From an uncultured Sutterella sp. (GTDB lineage: Bacteria; Pseudomonadota; Gammaproteobacteria; Burkholderiales; Burkholderiaceae_F), in NCBI GenBank assembly GCA_905206345.1, contig CAJLGW010000011.1, positions 1-29,229 on the forward strand: a stretch of 29,229 nucleotides of DNA, read 5' to 3'. Below are positions 1 through 8,262 of the stretch, one piece after another; position 1 is the first letter of the stretch, and each line of letters begins with the position of its first letter. The translations under genes and the position numbers were made by a program. The notes beneath the pieces were generated by a model that worked only from the letters and a program-made list of their open reading frames with translations, had not been told where the DNA came from and made no database searches.

Positions 1-53
1 GCACGTACGGTGTTGTGAGAGGCGGAAAGGGGCAACCCCTCCGCCTACTCGAT
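1..53 (+). mobile_element. Group II intron, 3' end only (domain V distal strand and domain VI)
   Basis: The first bases (GCACGTACGGT) match the 3' strand of a bacterial group II intron domain V. They are followed by a hairpin of the domain VI type: AGGCGG (20-25) pairs with CCGCCT (41-46), and AGGGG (28-32) pairs with CCCCT (36-40) around a CAA loop, with two unpaired A residues at 26-27. The element then runs out in CTACTCGAT, a common 3' terminus for such introns, which end in A followed by a pyrimidine. I place the boundary at 53, with an uncertainty of a base or two. The rest of the intron, and any reverse transcriptase, lies upstream of the window. It is transcribed toward the 3' end of the AsmA-like gene, whose stop codon is only about 10 bases away. 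Confidence 0.72.
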
Positions 54-63
54 TGCTAAGCAA

Positions 64-2274
64 TCAGAATCGATCGCTAAAGAATTGTTTGAAGCGATCC
101 CACTTCGAGGCTTTCTCTTCAGGTTCAGTTTCTTTCGGACGAGCTTGGATTTGGTTGAGTGTTTTAATTTCTTCGTCGTTCATCGAAATCTTGGGTTGAT
201 ACCACGTATCAGAAAGGTACAAACGAACCTTTAAACCACGACGGCTGGGGCCGGCGAGTTCACCTTGGAGTAAATCCGTGGTGAGGTCAATTTGTGCGTT
301 CCCAGAGACCGTAGCCCCCGTTAACGCAACGGTTAAGTCTTCGACTTGAGCGCTCGATTGCGACAGCGTGGCCAATCCCTTAATTTGTTGGATATCGGTT
401 TGTTGTTTGTTATCCGATTTGGGGCTACGACCTTGTTCAATGTCTTTGAGTGCTTTGGGAAGATCCAATCCACGCACGAGACTATTGGAAACAGCAAAGC
501 CCACTTGACCGTTGAGCAGATTTAACTCGAACCCATTGCCGTAAAGGTTGGCCTGCACGTTAAGACTACCGGGGACAGCAGAAGATGCACCGGCATCCGT
601 TAAGAGTTGTTGAAGGTTGACACCTGAACTCTTAAACGAGGCTTCCCAAAGGCCATTTTGGTTTAACGACATATGACCAAAGAAACGACCATCGTAAGCC
701 AATGCAGAAATTGACGGCAATTTCATTTGACCAGTAGTCACCACAACGGGCGACTTCACTTGGATGAGACGGAGTTTGTCGGAAATGAGTTCGCCGATCA
801 CCACTTGTCCGTTAAAGTCGAAAAGACTTAAGAATTGGAAGTCCGCTTGAGGAGCTTCGGGCGTGGTATTGGTTGCAGGTTCGGGAGTCACCGTTTCGGC
901 AACAACAGCTTCTGGCTTTTCAACGGGTTGTGTTTCAATAACAGATTCCGTCGAGGCAGGCGTTACCTCAGACACATTTTGCGCTGACGTTTGCCCTTCT
1001 TCTTGGGGAGAAGCAGGGGATGTTACAGGAGCGGGTTCTGAGACAGCGGGTGTTTCTTGAACGGGTTCGCTCGGTGTATCCGCTGTGAGTTCTTTTTTTA
1101 CATTGAGAGCACTCAACAAACGAATGTCTTGAAGTTTTAGGCGTCCAAGCACTAAAGAGCCCTGAATGTTCGGGTGGTCAAAACCGTTGACGGTACCCGA
1201 AAAACTCATCGGAGCATCGTGCAAACGGCCAAAGATTTCGAGTTGAGCCGACTCTTGCGTTAAATTGGCCGATAAATTACCGGAAACAGAAGACGGTACG
1301 TCCATGCCAGGCAAAGTTAACGAGCCTTGCAAGTGATCGGCAATTAAGGCATTCGTGACACCGTCATAGTTAAAGGGCGAGCGAATATCAAATTTCACCT
1401 CACCGTTTGGCGTTTGGGCAACGACCTTGGCATTCACGTCAGGGGCCTGCCAATGGAGAGGAATGATATTTAATTCAGCAACCGATACTTGCGTCTGATT
1501 GGTGCTACGCTTGACCTCAACAAGAGCGGTGCTCGCATAGAACGTATCAGAGGTCAGCTTTAATAACGGAGAAGATGCCGTTAACGAGACAGGCAAGGCG
1601 GCTTCGGTACCGTTGGCTCTAAGAATGAAGTTTCCGAGACCGACTCGGCCTTCGGCCAAATTAAGGTCTAATTCAAAGGCAGACTCAACATCTAAGAGCA
1701 AATTATTGGGTTGAATCTGAGCTTGACCGGATAACGAAATCACACCATGCATTTGCGGAGACGGTTCGCCGATCTCAGCACGAAGGTTAAGAAGATTCAC
1801 GCTTGTATCTTCGTGAGCGATTTTGATGTTGGCGTCAGAAAGCGAAATCTTGGAAATGGTGACATCATCGAAAATCGCCGTCTTATCCGTCTTAAATTGG
1901 GTAAGACATTGTTCGAAAGAGGGGAGCAAACGATTTTCGTAGGCAAGCCCATCAATTTTTAACTCGTCAATGTAGAACTTGCCAAAAACAAGCCAGAACG
2001 GGCTGATTTCAAATTGCGCATTACGATAAAAAAGAACTTCTCGATTGTTTTCATTGACAAGCTTTGCCGGCGGCAATGAGATCGAAATGTTGGGTAAGAC
2101 GCGTACTTGAGGCAACTCATTGGCTTTGATGGCATAGCCATAGGAAGCCAAAGTATCTTGAATCTTTTTCTCGACCGATGTCGGATTAATGAGGAAATAA
2201 AGCGCAACAACACAGCCCATTGCAATAAGGGCAATGAGAGCAATCAACCAAATGATCATTCGTAAGATGCGCAT
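64..2274 (-). CDS. AsmA-like inner-membrane-anchored protein
   Basis: The protein starts with one hydrophobic segment (about residues 6-27) followed by a large, presumably periplasmic domain. The N-terminal region and the C-terminal part (a 'long stretch of beta-strand, GxSG/SGNAQIDL-type' region ending in a basic tail) resemble the AsmA family. That family is related to bridge-like lipid transport proteins of the envelope and is linked to outer-membrane assembly and phospholipid traffic. I chose the ATG at 2274, which begins MRILRMIIW and puts the membrane helix at the N-terminus. The frame is open to a TTG at 2340 that would add 22 polar residues; neither start has a clear ribosome binding site. 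An oddity is a linker of about 80 residues rich in Pro, Glu, Thr and Ala (nucleotides about 845-1095) that splits the protein into two parts. The family call is from overall features; the function in this organism is unknown. Confidence 0.82.
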   Translation of the reverse strand: MRILRMIIWLIALIALIAMGCVVALYFLINPTSVEKKIQDTLASYGYAIKANELPQVRVLPNISISLPPAKLVNENNREVLFYRNAQFEISPFWLVFGKFYIDELKIDGLAYENRLLPSFEQCLTQFKTDKTAIFDDVTISKISLSDANIKIAHEDTSVNLLNLRAEIGEPSPQMHGVISLSGQAQIQPNNLLLDVESAFELDLNLAEGRVGLGNFILRANGTEAALPVSLTASSPLLKLTSDTFYASTALVEVKRSTNQTQVSVAELNIIPLHWQAPDVNAKVVAQTPNGEVKFDIRSPFNYDGVTNALIADHLQGSLTLPGMDVPSSVSGNLSANLTQESAQLEIFGRLHDAPMSFSGTVNGFDHPNIQGSLVLGRLKLQDIRLLSALNVKKELTADTPSEPVQETPAVSEPAPVTSPASPQEEGQTSAQNVSEVTPASTESVIETQPVEKPEAVVAETVTPEPATNTTPEAPQADFQFLSLFDFNGQVVIGELISDKLRLIQVKSPVVVTTGQMKLPSISALAYDGRFFGHMSLNQNGLWEASFKSSGVNLQQLLTDAGASSAVPGSLNVQANLYGNGFELNLLNGQVGFAVSNSLVRGLDLPKALKDIEQGRSPKSDNKQQTDIQQIKGLATLSQSSAQVEDLTVALTGATVSGNAQIDLTTDLLQGELAGPSRRGLKVRLYLSDTWYQPKISMNDEEIKTLNQIQARPKETEPEEKASKWDRFKQFFSDRF

Positions 2275-2398
2275 AACAGACCCAATAAATTTTGGCGGGA
2301 TCCTCTGTCCCGCACCTTGAGTAATTCTAACGAATGCCAAACATTCGCGCTTAATGAGTTTTGCTCAAAAATTAATCAGAAAGAGAGTTTGGTAAGAA

Positions 2399-2770
2399 TT
2401 AATTTTTCCACTTATTACGGATAGTTTTCCGTAAATTGGGAGCTAAGCGTTCAAGGGCATCCAACGTCATGAAAATGGAATCTCGACCTCGATGGGAGAG
2501 TTCTCGGAAACGCGCTAAAAGCTCGCTTTCCTCCTCAATGGGATTGTGTCGTTCGCTGGTAATGACGAACAAAATATCAAAGCCGCAATCCTTTAATCGA
2601 GGCATGTTAAAGATGCCAGGATCCTCTTCACCTTCCTCGTATTTTTGATAGCGATCCAAAGGCACGCCAAGTAACTGAGCGATTTGCAATTCCGTGTAAC
2701 CCAAACGCTCTCTTTCTGTGCGCAATCGTTCACCAAATTCGCGACGTCGTTTAGCCAACACTGTTGCCAT
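2399..2770 (-). CDS. Small XRE-type helix-turn-helix DNA-binding protein
   Basis: A 123-residue protein with an N-terminal Cro/C1-type helix-turn-helix at about residues 10-55. The visible pattern is FGERLRTERERLGY, then QIAQLLGVPLDRYQKYEEG, the usual XRE recognition-helix arrangement. The C-terminal half is helical and charged, ending in a basic KWKN tail, and could be a dimerisation segment. I chose the ATG at 2770 because AAGGA sits 7 bases upstream; a TTG one codon earlier lacks that spacing. It lies between ychF and the AsmA-like gene on the same strand, with hairpins separating it from ychF, so it may have its own promoter. Its targets cannot be read from the sequence. No toxin partner is adjacent, so I do not call it an antitoxin. 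Confidence 0.85.
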   Translation of the reverse strand: MATVLAKRRREFGERLRTERERLGYTELQIAQLLGVPLDRYQKYEEGEEDPGIFNMPRLKDCGFDILFVITSERHNPIEEESELLARFRELSHRGRDSIFMTLDALERLAPNLRKTIRNKWKN

Positions 2771-2800
2771 CAAAGATTCCTTTTGAAGTAGATAAAGATT

Positions 2801-2829
2801 AAGGGCCCACGGAAAACCCGTAAGCCCTT
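2801..2829 (-). other. Hairpin in the ychF-HTH gap
   Basis: Read on the minus strand, AAGGGC pairs with GCCCTT and an inner ACGG pairs with CCGT around GTTTT. The following bases are only weakly T-rich (AATCTTT), so this could be a second, poor terminator or a leader structure for the HTH gene. It lies about 30 bases upstream of that gene's start codon. Confidence 0.4.
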
Positions 2830-2841
2830 AAATTTTAAATC

Positions 2842-2866
2842 ATAAAAGGACGAAATGAACGTCCTT
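2842..2866 (-). terminator. Probable intrinsic terminator after ychF
   Basis: On the minus strand AAGGACG pairs with CGTCCTT around a 7-base loop and is followed by a short T run (TTTTATG). It begins just past the ychF stop codon. The T tract is short, so termination may be partial. Confidence 0.6.
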
Positions 2867-2876
2867 AAACAAGACG

Positions 2877-3971
2877 TTACACGTTAAACAAGAAGTTCAT
2901 AACGTCGCCGTCAGCAACGACATAGTCCTTACCTTCAGCGCGCATCTTGCCAGCTTCTTGAGCACCCTTTTCACCCTTATAAGCGATGAAGTCTTCATAG
3001 GCGATCGTTTGAGCACGGATGAAGCCGCGTTCGAAGTCGGTGTGAATGACACCTGCGGCTTGCGGAGCCGTATCGCCCTTGTGAATCGTCCAAGCGCGAA
3101 CTTCCTTAACACCGGCCGTGAAGTAGGTTTGTAAGCCTAAGAGGTCGTAACCGGCACGAATCACACGGTCAAGACCGGCTTCGCTCATGCCCATGTCTTC
3201 CAAGAACATGGCCTTATCTTCATCGTCAAGTTCGGAAATCTCAGCTTCGATCTTGGCACACAATGCCACCACCGGAGCGTTTTCCTTGGCAGCGTATTCC
3301 TTAACGGCATCCAACAAGGGATTGTTTTCAAAACCATCGTCATCAACGTTGGCCACATACATCGTGGGCTTGACCGTCAACAAGCAAAGCGGCTTAATGA
3401 TGAGCTTTTCTTCAGGCGTCAAGTCAACGTGACGAACGGGCTTACCTTCGTTTAACGTCGGTTGAATCTTTTCCAAAACCGTCACGAGCTTCAAAGCTTC
3501 CTTGTCACCGCCTTGACGGGCTTGCTTGGCGTACTTGTTAAGCGTACGTTCAACGCTGGCCAAGTCAGCCAAAGCCAATTCGGTGTTGATCACTTCGATG
3601 TCTTCGATGGGGTTCACTTGACCGGCAACGTGAACAATGTTGCTGTCATTAAAGCAGCGAACAATGTGAGCAATAGCGTCACACTCGCGGATGTTGGCGA
3701 GGAATTGGTTACCCAAGCCTTCACCCTTGGAGGCACCGGCCACCAAACCAGCGATGTCCACGAATTCAACGACAGCGGGGACAACGCGTTGCGGGTTGAT
3801 GATTTCAGAGAGCTTGGCCAAACGCGTATCGGGCACTTCCACAATACCGACGTTCGGTTCAATGGTGCAGAAGGGATAGTTTTCTGCAGCAATACCAGCC
3901 TTGGTTAATGCATTAAAAATAGTGGACTTACCAACGTTCGGTAAGCCAACGATGCCACATTTTAAGCCCAT
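2877..3971 (-). CDS. ychF: Ribosome-binding ATPase YchF (OLA1/Obg family)
   Basis: A 364-residue protein, essentially the same length as the E. coli protein (363). The P-loop GLPNVGKST is at residues 9-17, followed by the Obg-type switch region and a C-terminal TGS domain (about residues 280-364, around AWTIHKGDTAPQAAG and DFERGFIRAQT). YchF proteins bind ribosomes and, unlike most TRAFAC GTPases, prefer ATP; they act in stress responses. The gene starts at an ATG preceded by only a weak Shine-Dalgarno-like GGAT. In betaproteobacteria ychF usually follows pth directly. Here the ABC importer operon and a DUF523 gene are inserted between them. Confidence 0.97.
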   Translation of the reverse strand: MGLKCGIVGLPNVGKSTIFNALTKAGIAAENYPFCTIEPNVGIVEVPDTRLAKLSEIINPQRVVPAVVEFVDIAGLVAGASKGEGLGNQFLANIRECDAIAHIVRCFNDSNIVHVAGQVNPIEDIEVINTELALADLASVERTLNKYAKQARQGGDKEALKLVTVLEKIQPTLNEGKPVRHVDLTPEEKLIIKPLCLLTVKPTMYVANVDDDGFENNPLLDAVKEYAAKENAPVVALCAKIEAEISELDDEDKAMFLEDMGMSEAGLDRVIRAGYDLLGLQTYFTAGVKEVRAWTIHKGDTAPQAAGVIHTDFERGFIRAQTIAYEDFIAYKGEKGAQEAGKMRAEGKDYVVADGDVMNFLFNV

Positions 3972-4055
3972 GATATTTAATCCAAAAATTGTTCAAATCG
4001 GGTGATTTTACAGTAATTCGTTGTCTTGTGTTTTTCGCATTGAGTGAGAAACAAC

Positions 4056-4550
4056 TTAATCAACGAGAAGAGCTTCAATTTCGTCCAGTTGCGTTTCGTC
4101 ATAAACGGAAATACCGGCTTGCTGAAGCATTAAGGCGGCCAGCCCCATGCCGTCGACCAAATTCGTGCCGAAATGGCCGTCATGCACTTGCTTGGTGCCA
4201 CAAGACGGGCTGCGTTGCTTTAAAATCGCAATACGAACGTTGTTTCGTTTGGCCAGGTTGAGACTGGCTTGAGCACCAAATAAGAAGTCTTCGGTGTAGT
4301 CGCGACCGTCTTTGCCGATAATTTTGCCTTGACCGTTTAAGACGTCTAGAGCGGTCTTGCCCGGTTCAATCTCACAAGGAACGCGAGGCACCAAAAGGCC
4401 TGACATAGATTCCGGACAAATCGGCACAAAACGCTTTTCTTTGGCCCACTTGAAAATACGATCATCGGTGATTTTTAAAATTTGTCCGTCAAAACGAACG
4501 CGCTCGCCCAACAAGCAGGCGCTTGCGAGAATCTTTTCTTTTTTCTTCAC
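4056..4550 (-). CDS. DUF523 family protein
   Basis: A 164-residue cytosolic protein matching the DUF523 pattern: SACLLG near the N-terminus, a PICPE motif, and RSPSCG toward the C-terminus. Cys12, Cys45, Cys59 and Cys117 are all within conserved-looking motifs, suggesting metal or Fe-S binding, but the biochemical role of the family is not something I can state. The start is a GTG with AGGGG about 9 bases upstream. It follows the ABC importer genes on the same strand with a 36-base gap that has no clear terminator, so it may be the last gene of that operon. Confidence 0.88.
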   Translation of the reverse strand: MKKKEKILASACLLGERVRFDGQILKITDDRIFKWAKEKRFVPICPESMSGLLVPRVPCEIEPGKTALDVLNGQGKIIGKDGRDYTEDFLFGAQASLNLAKRNNVRIAILKQRSPSCGTKQVHDGHFGTNLVDGMGLAALMLQQAGISVYDETQLDEIEALLVD

Positions 4551-4586
4551 TTTGTTAAGCCCCTAAAAAACGCTCAAATTTTAACA

Positions 4587-5339
4587 TTAGATGGGTTTGA
4601 TAGGGACAACGTTTAAAAAGCCCGATTGGGTTTTTTCCACACTAACCTTGACGTTATAAATACGTTCCAAGCGTTGCGCTTCTAAAACAAGGGCCGGTTC
4701 GTCAAGAATCGAGAGACCCTTATTTTCCAAAAGAAGAATCTTTTGGCTAAATCGAGAGGCAGAGAGCAAATCGTGCATGATGGTCAAAGTGATGGCCGAA
4801 TGCGTTTCCGTATAGTTTTTGATGGCATTCATCACAATCAACTGGTGACGGATATCCAAGGCACTCGTTGGTTCGTCAAGCAACAAAACTTTAGGCTTTG
4901 AAACAAAGGCCTGAGCAAGAAAAACCAATTGACGTTGACCACCCGAGAGTTCACTCATGGGAATGTAGGCCAATTGATCAATTTGCATGGCGTGTAAAAC
5001 GTCATCGACTTGTTGGAAAATCTCTTGCGTTACTTTCCAAGAAAGATCCTTTACCAATCCCAAAAGTACCATTTCAAACACGGTTAATTGTGTTGAAACG
5101 GAGGACATTTGAGGAACGTAGCGAATCGTACTTCTGTCAATGAGTTTCTCTCCGTCCTTGATCTCTACGCTACCTTCATACTTAATAAGACCGGCAATGG
5201 CTTTAAGAAGGGTCGTTTTCCCAGCCCCGTTGTGACCAATCACGCCCACCATCTCGCCTTCATAGAAGTTGGCCGAGATGTCCTTGAGAATGCTTCTGTC
5301 ATTTAAAGTGACGCCAAGATTTTTAACCGATAGCATCAT
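4587..5339 (-). CDS. Iron-complex type ABC importer, ATP-binding subunit
   Basis: A 250-residue cytoplasmic ATPase. Walker A is GHNGAGKTT (residues 35-43), the Q-loop Gln is at 77, the signature LSGGQ at 131-135, Walker B VLLLDEP at 151-157, and the switch His at 189. Together with the two genes upstream it forms a complete FecCDE/BtuCDF-type importer for ferric siderophore, haem or a cobalamin-like ligand. The frame is open another 94 codons upstream, but that part is antisense-like coding over the permease. The real start is the ATG at 5339, which shares one base with the permease stop (TGATG) and has GGGGG upstream, giving translational coupling. Confidence 0.93.
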   Translation of the reverse strand: MMLSVKNLGVTLNDRSILKDISANFYEGEMVGVIGHNGAGKTTLLKAIAGLIKYEGSVEIKDGEKLIDRSTIRYVPQMSSVSTQLTVFEMVLLGLVKDLSWKVTQEIFQQVDDVLHAMQIDQLAYIPMSELSGGQRQLVFLAQAFVSKPKVLLLDEPTSALDIRHQLIVMNAIKNYTETHSAITLTIMHDLLSASRFSQKILLLENKGLSILDEPALVLEAQRLERIYNVKVSVEKTQSGFLNVVPIKPI

Positions 5340-6373
5340 CAGTAATTCCCCCTTGAGTGACGAATCAGCAAAACCAAGAGGAAGGGCACCCCAATTAAAG
5401 AGGTGACAATACCCACCGGCATGATGGCGCCCGTCGAGAGAAGTTTCGCAATGACGGAGCTTACAGTCATCAATAAGGCCCCAGCCAATAAAGAACCGGG
5501 AAGCAAGAAGCGTTGATCTTCGCCTAATACAAGCTTTGAGAGGTGAGGCGCGACCAAACCGACAAAACTGATGGTGCCAATAAAAGAAACGGCGCAGGCA
5601 ATCAAAATACTTGATAAGCAAAAGGTCTCAATACGCAAACGTTTCACATCAACCCCTAGACTTTGAGCGCGTTCTTCTCCAAGTGTTAAAGCCGTAATTG
5701 CCCAACTGCGTTTCCATAAAAGTAAAGCGATGGCAATGGTTGGAATAACGGCAACCGACACCGATAACCACGAAGATCGCTCGAGATTACCAAACGTCCA
5801 ACCGTTGATAAGTTGAGCAATTTCAGGGCTTGCACGGTAGATAAGGACTTGCTGCAGGGCCATGAAAAAGAAATTCATGACGATCCCGCCAAGAATGACG
5901 GTTTGTGGCGTCATGCTGCGCTTAACCCCAAGCGCATAAATCGCAAAAGAGACAATCAGTGCAAACAAAAAGGCCGACAGCGCAGTGCCGATCCATAAAG
6001 CATTAAAGACCGAAATCCCTAACGAGATAGCAATCGCAGCCCCAAAACTTGCCGCTGACGTAATCCCCAACGTTGAGGGGCTGGCGAGAGCGTTTTGTGT
6101 GATGTTTTGAATTTGGAGACCGGCAAGCGATAAAGCGGTTCCCACAAAAAGGGCTGTGAGCGTCATGGGAAGGCGCAATTGCCAAACGATAGTTGAAGAA
6201 ATCGATGGGTCGTTTGGCCCGGCAAGCAGAATCGAGATGACACTTAAGAGATCAAGCCCCGCACTGCCGGTCGAAAGATCTCCAAGAATAGCCAACAACA
6301 AGGCAAACACCCCTGCGATTAGGATGCCGAGGCGTTTGCGATTGATTTGTTGGTACTGGAGATGACAACTCAT
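5339..6373 (-). CDS. Iron-complex type ABC importer, FecCD-family permease
   Basis: A 344-residue polytopic membrane protein with roughly nine to ten hydrophobic segments. It contains the family-typical RLPMTLTALFVGTALSLAG region, ALASPSTLGI, and the cytoplasmic coupling stretch around LGVDVKRLR, followed by FVGLVAPHLSKLVLG. The family forms homodimeric channels for ferric siderophores, haem or vitamin B12. The start ATG overlaps the stop of the binding-protein gene by four bases (ATGA), and its own stop overlaps the ATPase start, so all three are cotranslated. Substrate cannot be assigned from sequence. Only one permease gene is present, consistent with a homodimer. Confidence 0.93.
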   Translation of the reverse strand: MSCHLQYQQINRKRLGILIAGVFALLLAILGDLSTGSAGLDLLSVISILLAGPNDPSISSTIVWQLRLPMTLTALFVGTALSLAGLQIQNITQNALASPSTLGITSAASFGAAIAISLGISVFNALWIGTALSAFLFALIVSFAIYALGVKRSMTPQTVILGGIVMNFFFMALQQVLIYRASPEIAQLINGWTFGNLERSSWLSVSVAVIPTIAIALLLWKRSWAITALTLGEERAQSLGVDVKRLRIETFCLSSILIACAVSFIGTISFVGLVAPHLSKLVLGEDQRFLLPGSLLAGALLMTVSSVIAKLLSTGAIMPVGIVTSLIGVPFLLVLLIRHSRGNY

Positions 6374-7503
6374 TTTGCTAACTTCAAAATGTAGGTGCCC
6401 GATGCATCCACGCGCGGCAGATACGTCTTAAAGAACGTTTGAATTTCTGCTTCTACATCAAAGTCTTTAAAGACTTCCGGATAGAGAATTTGGGCCAAAT
6501 ACATCGAGTAGACATAGTCCATCATCGAGCGAAGACTGCCGTGGTCAACGCCGTAGACCTCGCCCTTTTGAACAGCCTCGAGTCGACTCCATAGCGGGCG
6601 CGTTGTAAAGCGCTTCAGACGCATTTGAGCATCCTTTTCGTCCACCATCATGCCCATGTGCATTTGGTCGTTCTGAGCAGCGTTTTGCCAGATGCTACCC
6701 GCAATAATGATGGTCTGCGGATTGGAAGAAACGACAAATTCACGGGATAGAGCGCCATAAGGCGTTTTCATTTCTGCGGCAATATTTTGGGCATCAAGTT
6801 GATTTAAGATGCCGCCCCACAAAACCGTGTTGTTGTAAGAGTTGCCGTAGGTGGAAATGCCTTCGTTACCGCACTCAACGTAGACGCGACGATGTTTGGC
6901 AGACTCGGGGAGCTTGGCTAAACGCTCTTTAATTGTTTTGCGAATGTTTGTATATCGTTCGATTTGAGCCTTGGCAACGCTTTCACGACCTAAAAGGCGA
7001 CCAAGAATTTCAGTGCTTCGGCAGTGATTTTCAAGCGTCATGGCGTGGTAGTCTAAAACGACGACGGCAACGCCCTTACTTTGGAGAATCTGGAGTCGAT
7101 GTTGGTTGTCGTTATATTGGGCGATTCCCACCAAGATCGCATCGGGTTTCAGAGCAAGAATCTTCTCGGTATCCAGGATGTTGTCGTGGTAGCCACCAAT
7201 ACTCGGTACCTTGTTGAGTTCCGGGAAAGCCTCAGTAAAGCGTCGTTGTTCCGCGTAACGCGTTACATTCCATCCGTCTAAGGGCAGTGCCGTAATCTTT
7301 GGAATACTGGCTTCGCCTCCAATCATCAAGAAATTGGAAATGTAGTTAGCAACGACAATTTTTTGCGGTTGTTTCGCAAAGTGAACTTCTCTGCCCTTCA
7401 AGTCAGTAACAGTGAAGCCATCTGCGGCATGCGCCATCATCGGAGCGGCACCGGCAAGGCCGAGTGCAAGGGAGCTTTTTATAAAGTGACGACGGTCAAG
7501 CAT
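6370..7503 (-). CDS. Tat-exported periplasmic binding protein of the iron-complex ABC importer
   Basis: A 377-residue periplasmic binding protein of the BtuF/FepB fold class (PF01497-like). The signal peptide carries a twin-arginine motif, RRHFIK at residues 4-9, then a hydrophobic stretch and a likely cleavage after AHA (residues 24-26), so export is probably by Tat in a folded state. The mature part shows the expected 'KIVVAN...' first lobe, a long backbone helix around GRLLGRESVAKAQ, and the second lobe. I chose the ATG at 7503, which has GAGAGGA immediately upstream; an ATG at 7515 has none. It is 49 bases after pth on the same strand, too little room for a riboswitch, and I see no Fur-like box. 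Ligand unknown: siderophore, haem or corrinoid. Confidence 0.9.
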   Translation of the reverse strand: MLDRRHFIKSSLALGLAGAAPMMAHAADGFTVTDLKGREVHFAKQPQKIVVANYISNFLMIGGEASIPKITALPLDGWNVTRYAEQRRFTEAFPELNKVPSIGGYHDNILDTEKILALKPDAILVGIAQYNDNQHRLQILQSKGVAVVVLDYHAMTLENHCRSTEILGRLLGRESVAKAQIERYTNIRKTIKERLAKLPESAKHRRVYVECGNEGISTYGNSYNNTVLWGGILNQLDAQNIAAEMKTPYGALSREFVVSSNPQTIIIAGSIWQNAAQNDQMHMGMMVDEKDAQMRLKRFTTRPLWSRLEAVQKGEVYGVDHGSLRSMMDYVYSMYLAQILYPEVFKDFDVEAEIQTFFKTYLPRVDASGTYILKLAK

Positions 7504-7552
7504 AAATCCTCTCATTTAAAGAGTGTGGGCAAAAGTTGAATTCGGGGGAGAA

Positions 7553-8173
7553 TTACTCTTGCTCGGGGGTTTTAGGGGAGCGCGGAGTGCCAAATTTTGC
7601 TAAAGAACGTTGAACACGAGCCATGTCACCTATTGCAATGTCATTGGTTGTTTTAAGAGCGGCAGTAATGCACTCTTGCATTTGTTCCATGTGCTCAGAA
7701 GAGGGAGCGTGTAAAACGAAATCAGCGACTTGTTGGGCCATACCTAAAGAGCGCGGGTGACCCGTGCCGATACGCAAGCGCCAGAAGTTAGGAGTTGAAA
7801 GTTTGGCTGAGATGTCTTTAAGACCATTGTGGCCGGCGTTACCGCCACCTTTTTTAATTTTCATGCATCCCGGCATTAAATCCAACTCGTCATGAACCAC
7901 CAAAATCTCTTCAGGAAGAATTTTGTAGTAAAGCGCCAAAGCAACAACGGCTTGGCCGGATCGGTTCATGTAGGTGGTGGGTTTTAATAACCACACTTCT
8001 TGACCGTTAAGGCGGACGCGAGCAACCTCACCGAAAAATTTCTTTTCTTCGTGAAAAAACGCCCCTTCTCGACGGGCTAATTGCTCAACAAACCAAAACC
8101 CCGCATTGTGACGGGTGTTTTCATAATCGGCACCAGGATTGCCAAGGCCAACAATTAATCGAATTTCTGACAT
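7553..8173 (-). CDS. pth: Peptidyl-tRNA hydrolase
   Basis: A 206-residue enzyme that frees tRNA from peptidyl-tRNA that has dropped off the ribosome. Family motifs are complete: GLGNPG at residues 9-14, the catalytic His22 in NTRHNAG, Asn70 in TYMNRSG, Asp95 in VVHDELD, and the GGGNAGHNGLKDI loop. Length is a little above the E. coli enzyme (194), with a charged C-terminal tail. In related bacteria it follows rplY directly; here a divergent radical SAM gene has been placed between them, so pth must have its own promoter (candidate at 8234-8262). Confidence 0.97.
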   Translation of the reverse strand: MSEIRLIVGLGNPGADYENTRHNAGFWFVEQLARREGAFFHEEKKFFGEVARVRLNGQEVWLLKPTTYMNRSGQAVVALALYYKILPEEILVVHDELDLMPGCMKIKKGGGNAGHNGLKDISAKLSTPNFWRLRIGTGHPRSLGMAQQVADFVLHAPSSEHMEQMQECITAALKTTNDIAIGDMARVQRSLAKFGTPRSPKTPEQE

Positions 8174-8233
8174 ATCAAATCAATGAATAATGAAATAGAA
8201 CAACAGATAGAGGATATTGCATTTTGTTTGATT

Positions 8234-8262
8234 TTTCTACCACAAAAAGACCACTGTTACAA
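8234..8262 (-). promoter_or_regulatory. Candidate sigma-70 promoter for pth
   Basis: On the minus strand TTGTAA and TAGAAA are separated by 17 bases. The -35 element overlaps the left arm of the inverted repeat at 8257-8281. Prediction by eye only. Confidence 0.4.

Noticed and set aside
51..65. GATTGC-TAA-GCAATC palindrome as a terminator of the AsmA-like gene
   Set aside because: It has no T tract on the minus strand, and its left arm seems to come partly from the intron end, so the symmetry may be accidental.
2399..2770. HTH protein as the antitoxin of a toxin-antitoxin pair
   Set aside because: No small toxin gene is adjacent; the neighbours are ychF and a 700-residue AsmA-like protein.
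3462..3908. A 148-codon open frame on the plus strand over ychF
   Set aside because: Shadow of ychF; no independent evidence of coding.
5340..5621. A 94-codon N-terminal extension of the importer ATPase frame
   Set aside because: It lies inside the permease gene, lacks ABC features, and a coupled ATG with a good ribosome binding site exists at 5339.
7504..7552. Riboswitch or Fur box controlling the iron-complex importer
   Set aside because: Only 49 bases separate pth and the binding-protein gene. No cobalamin riboswitch fits, and no Fur-like palindrome is present.
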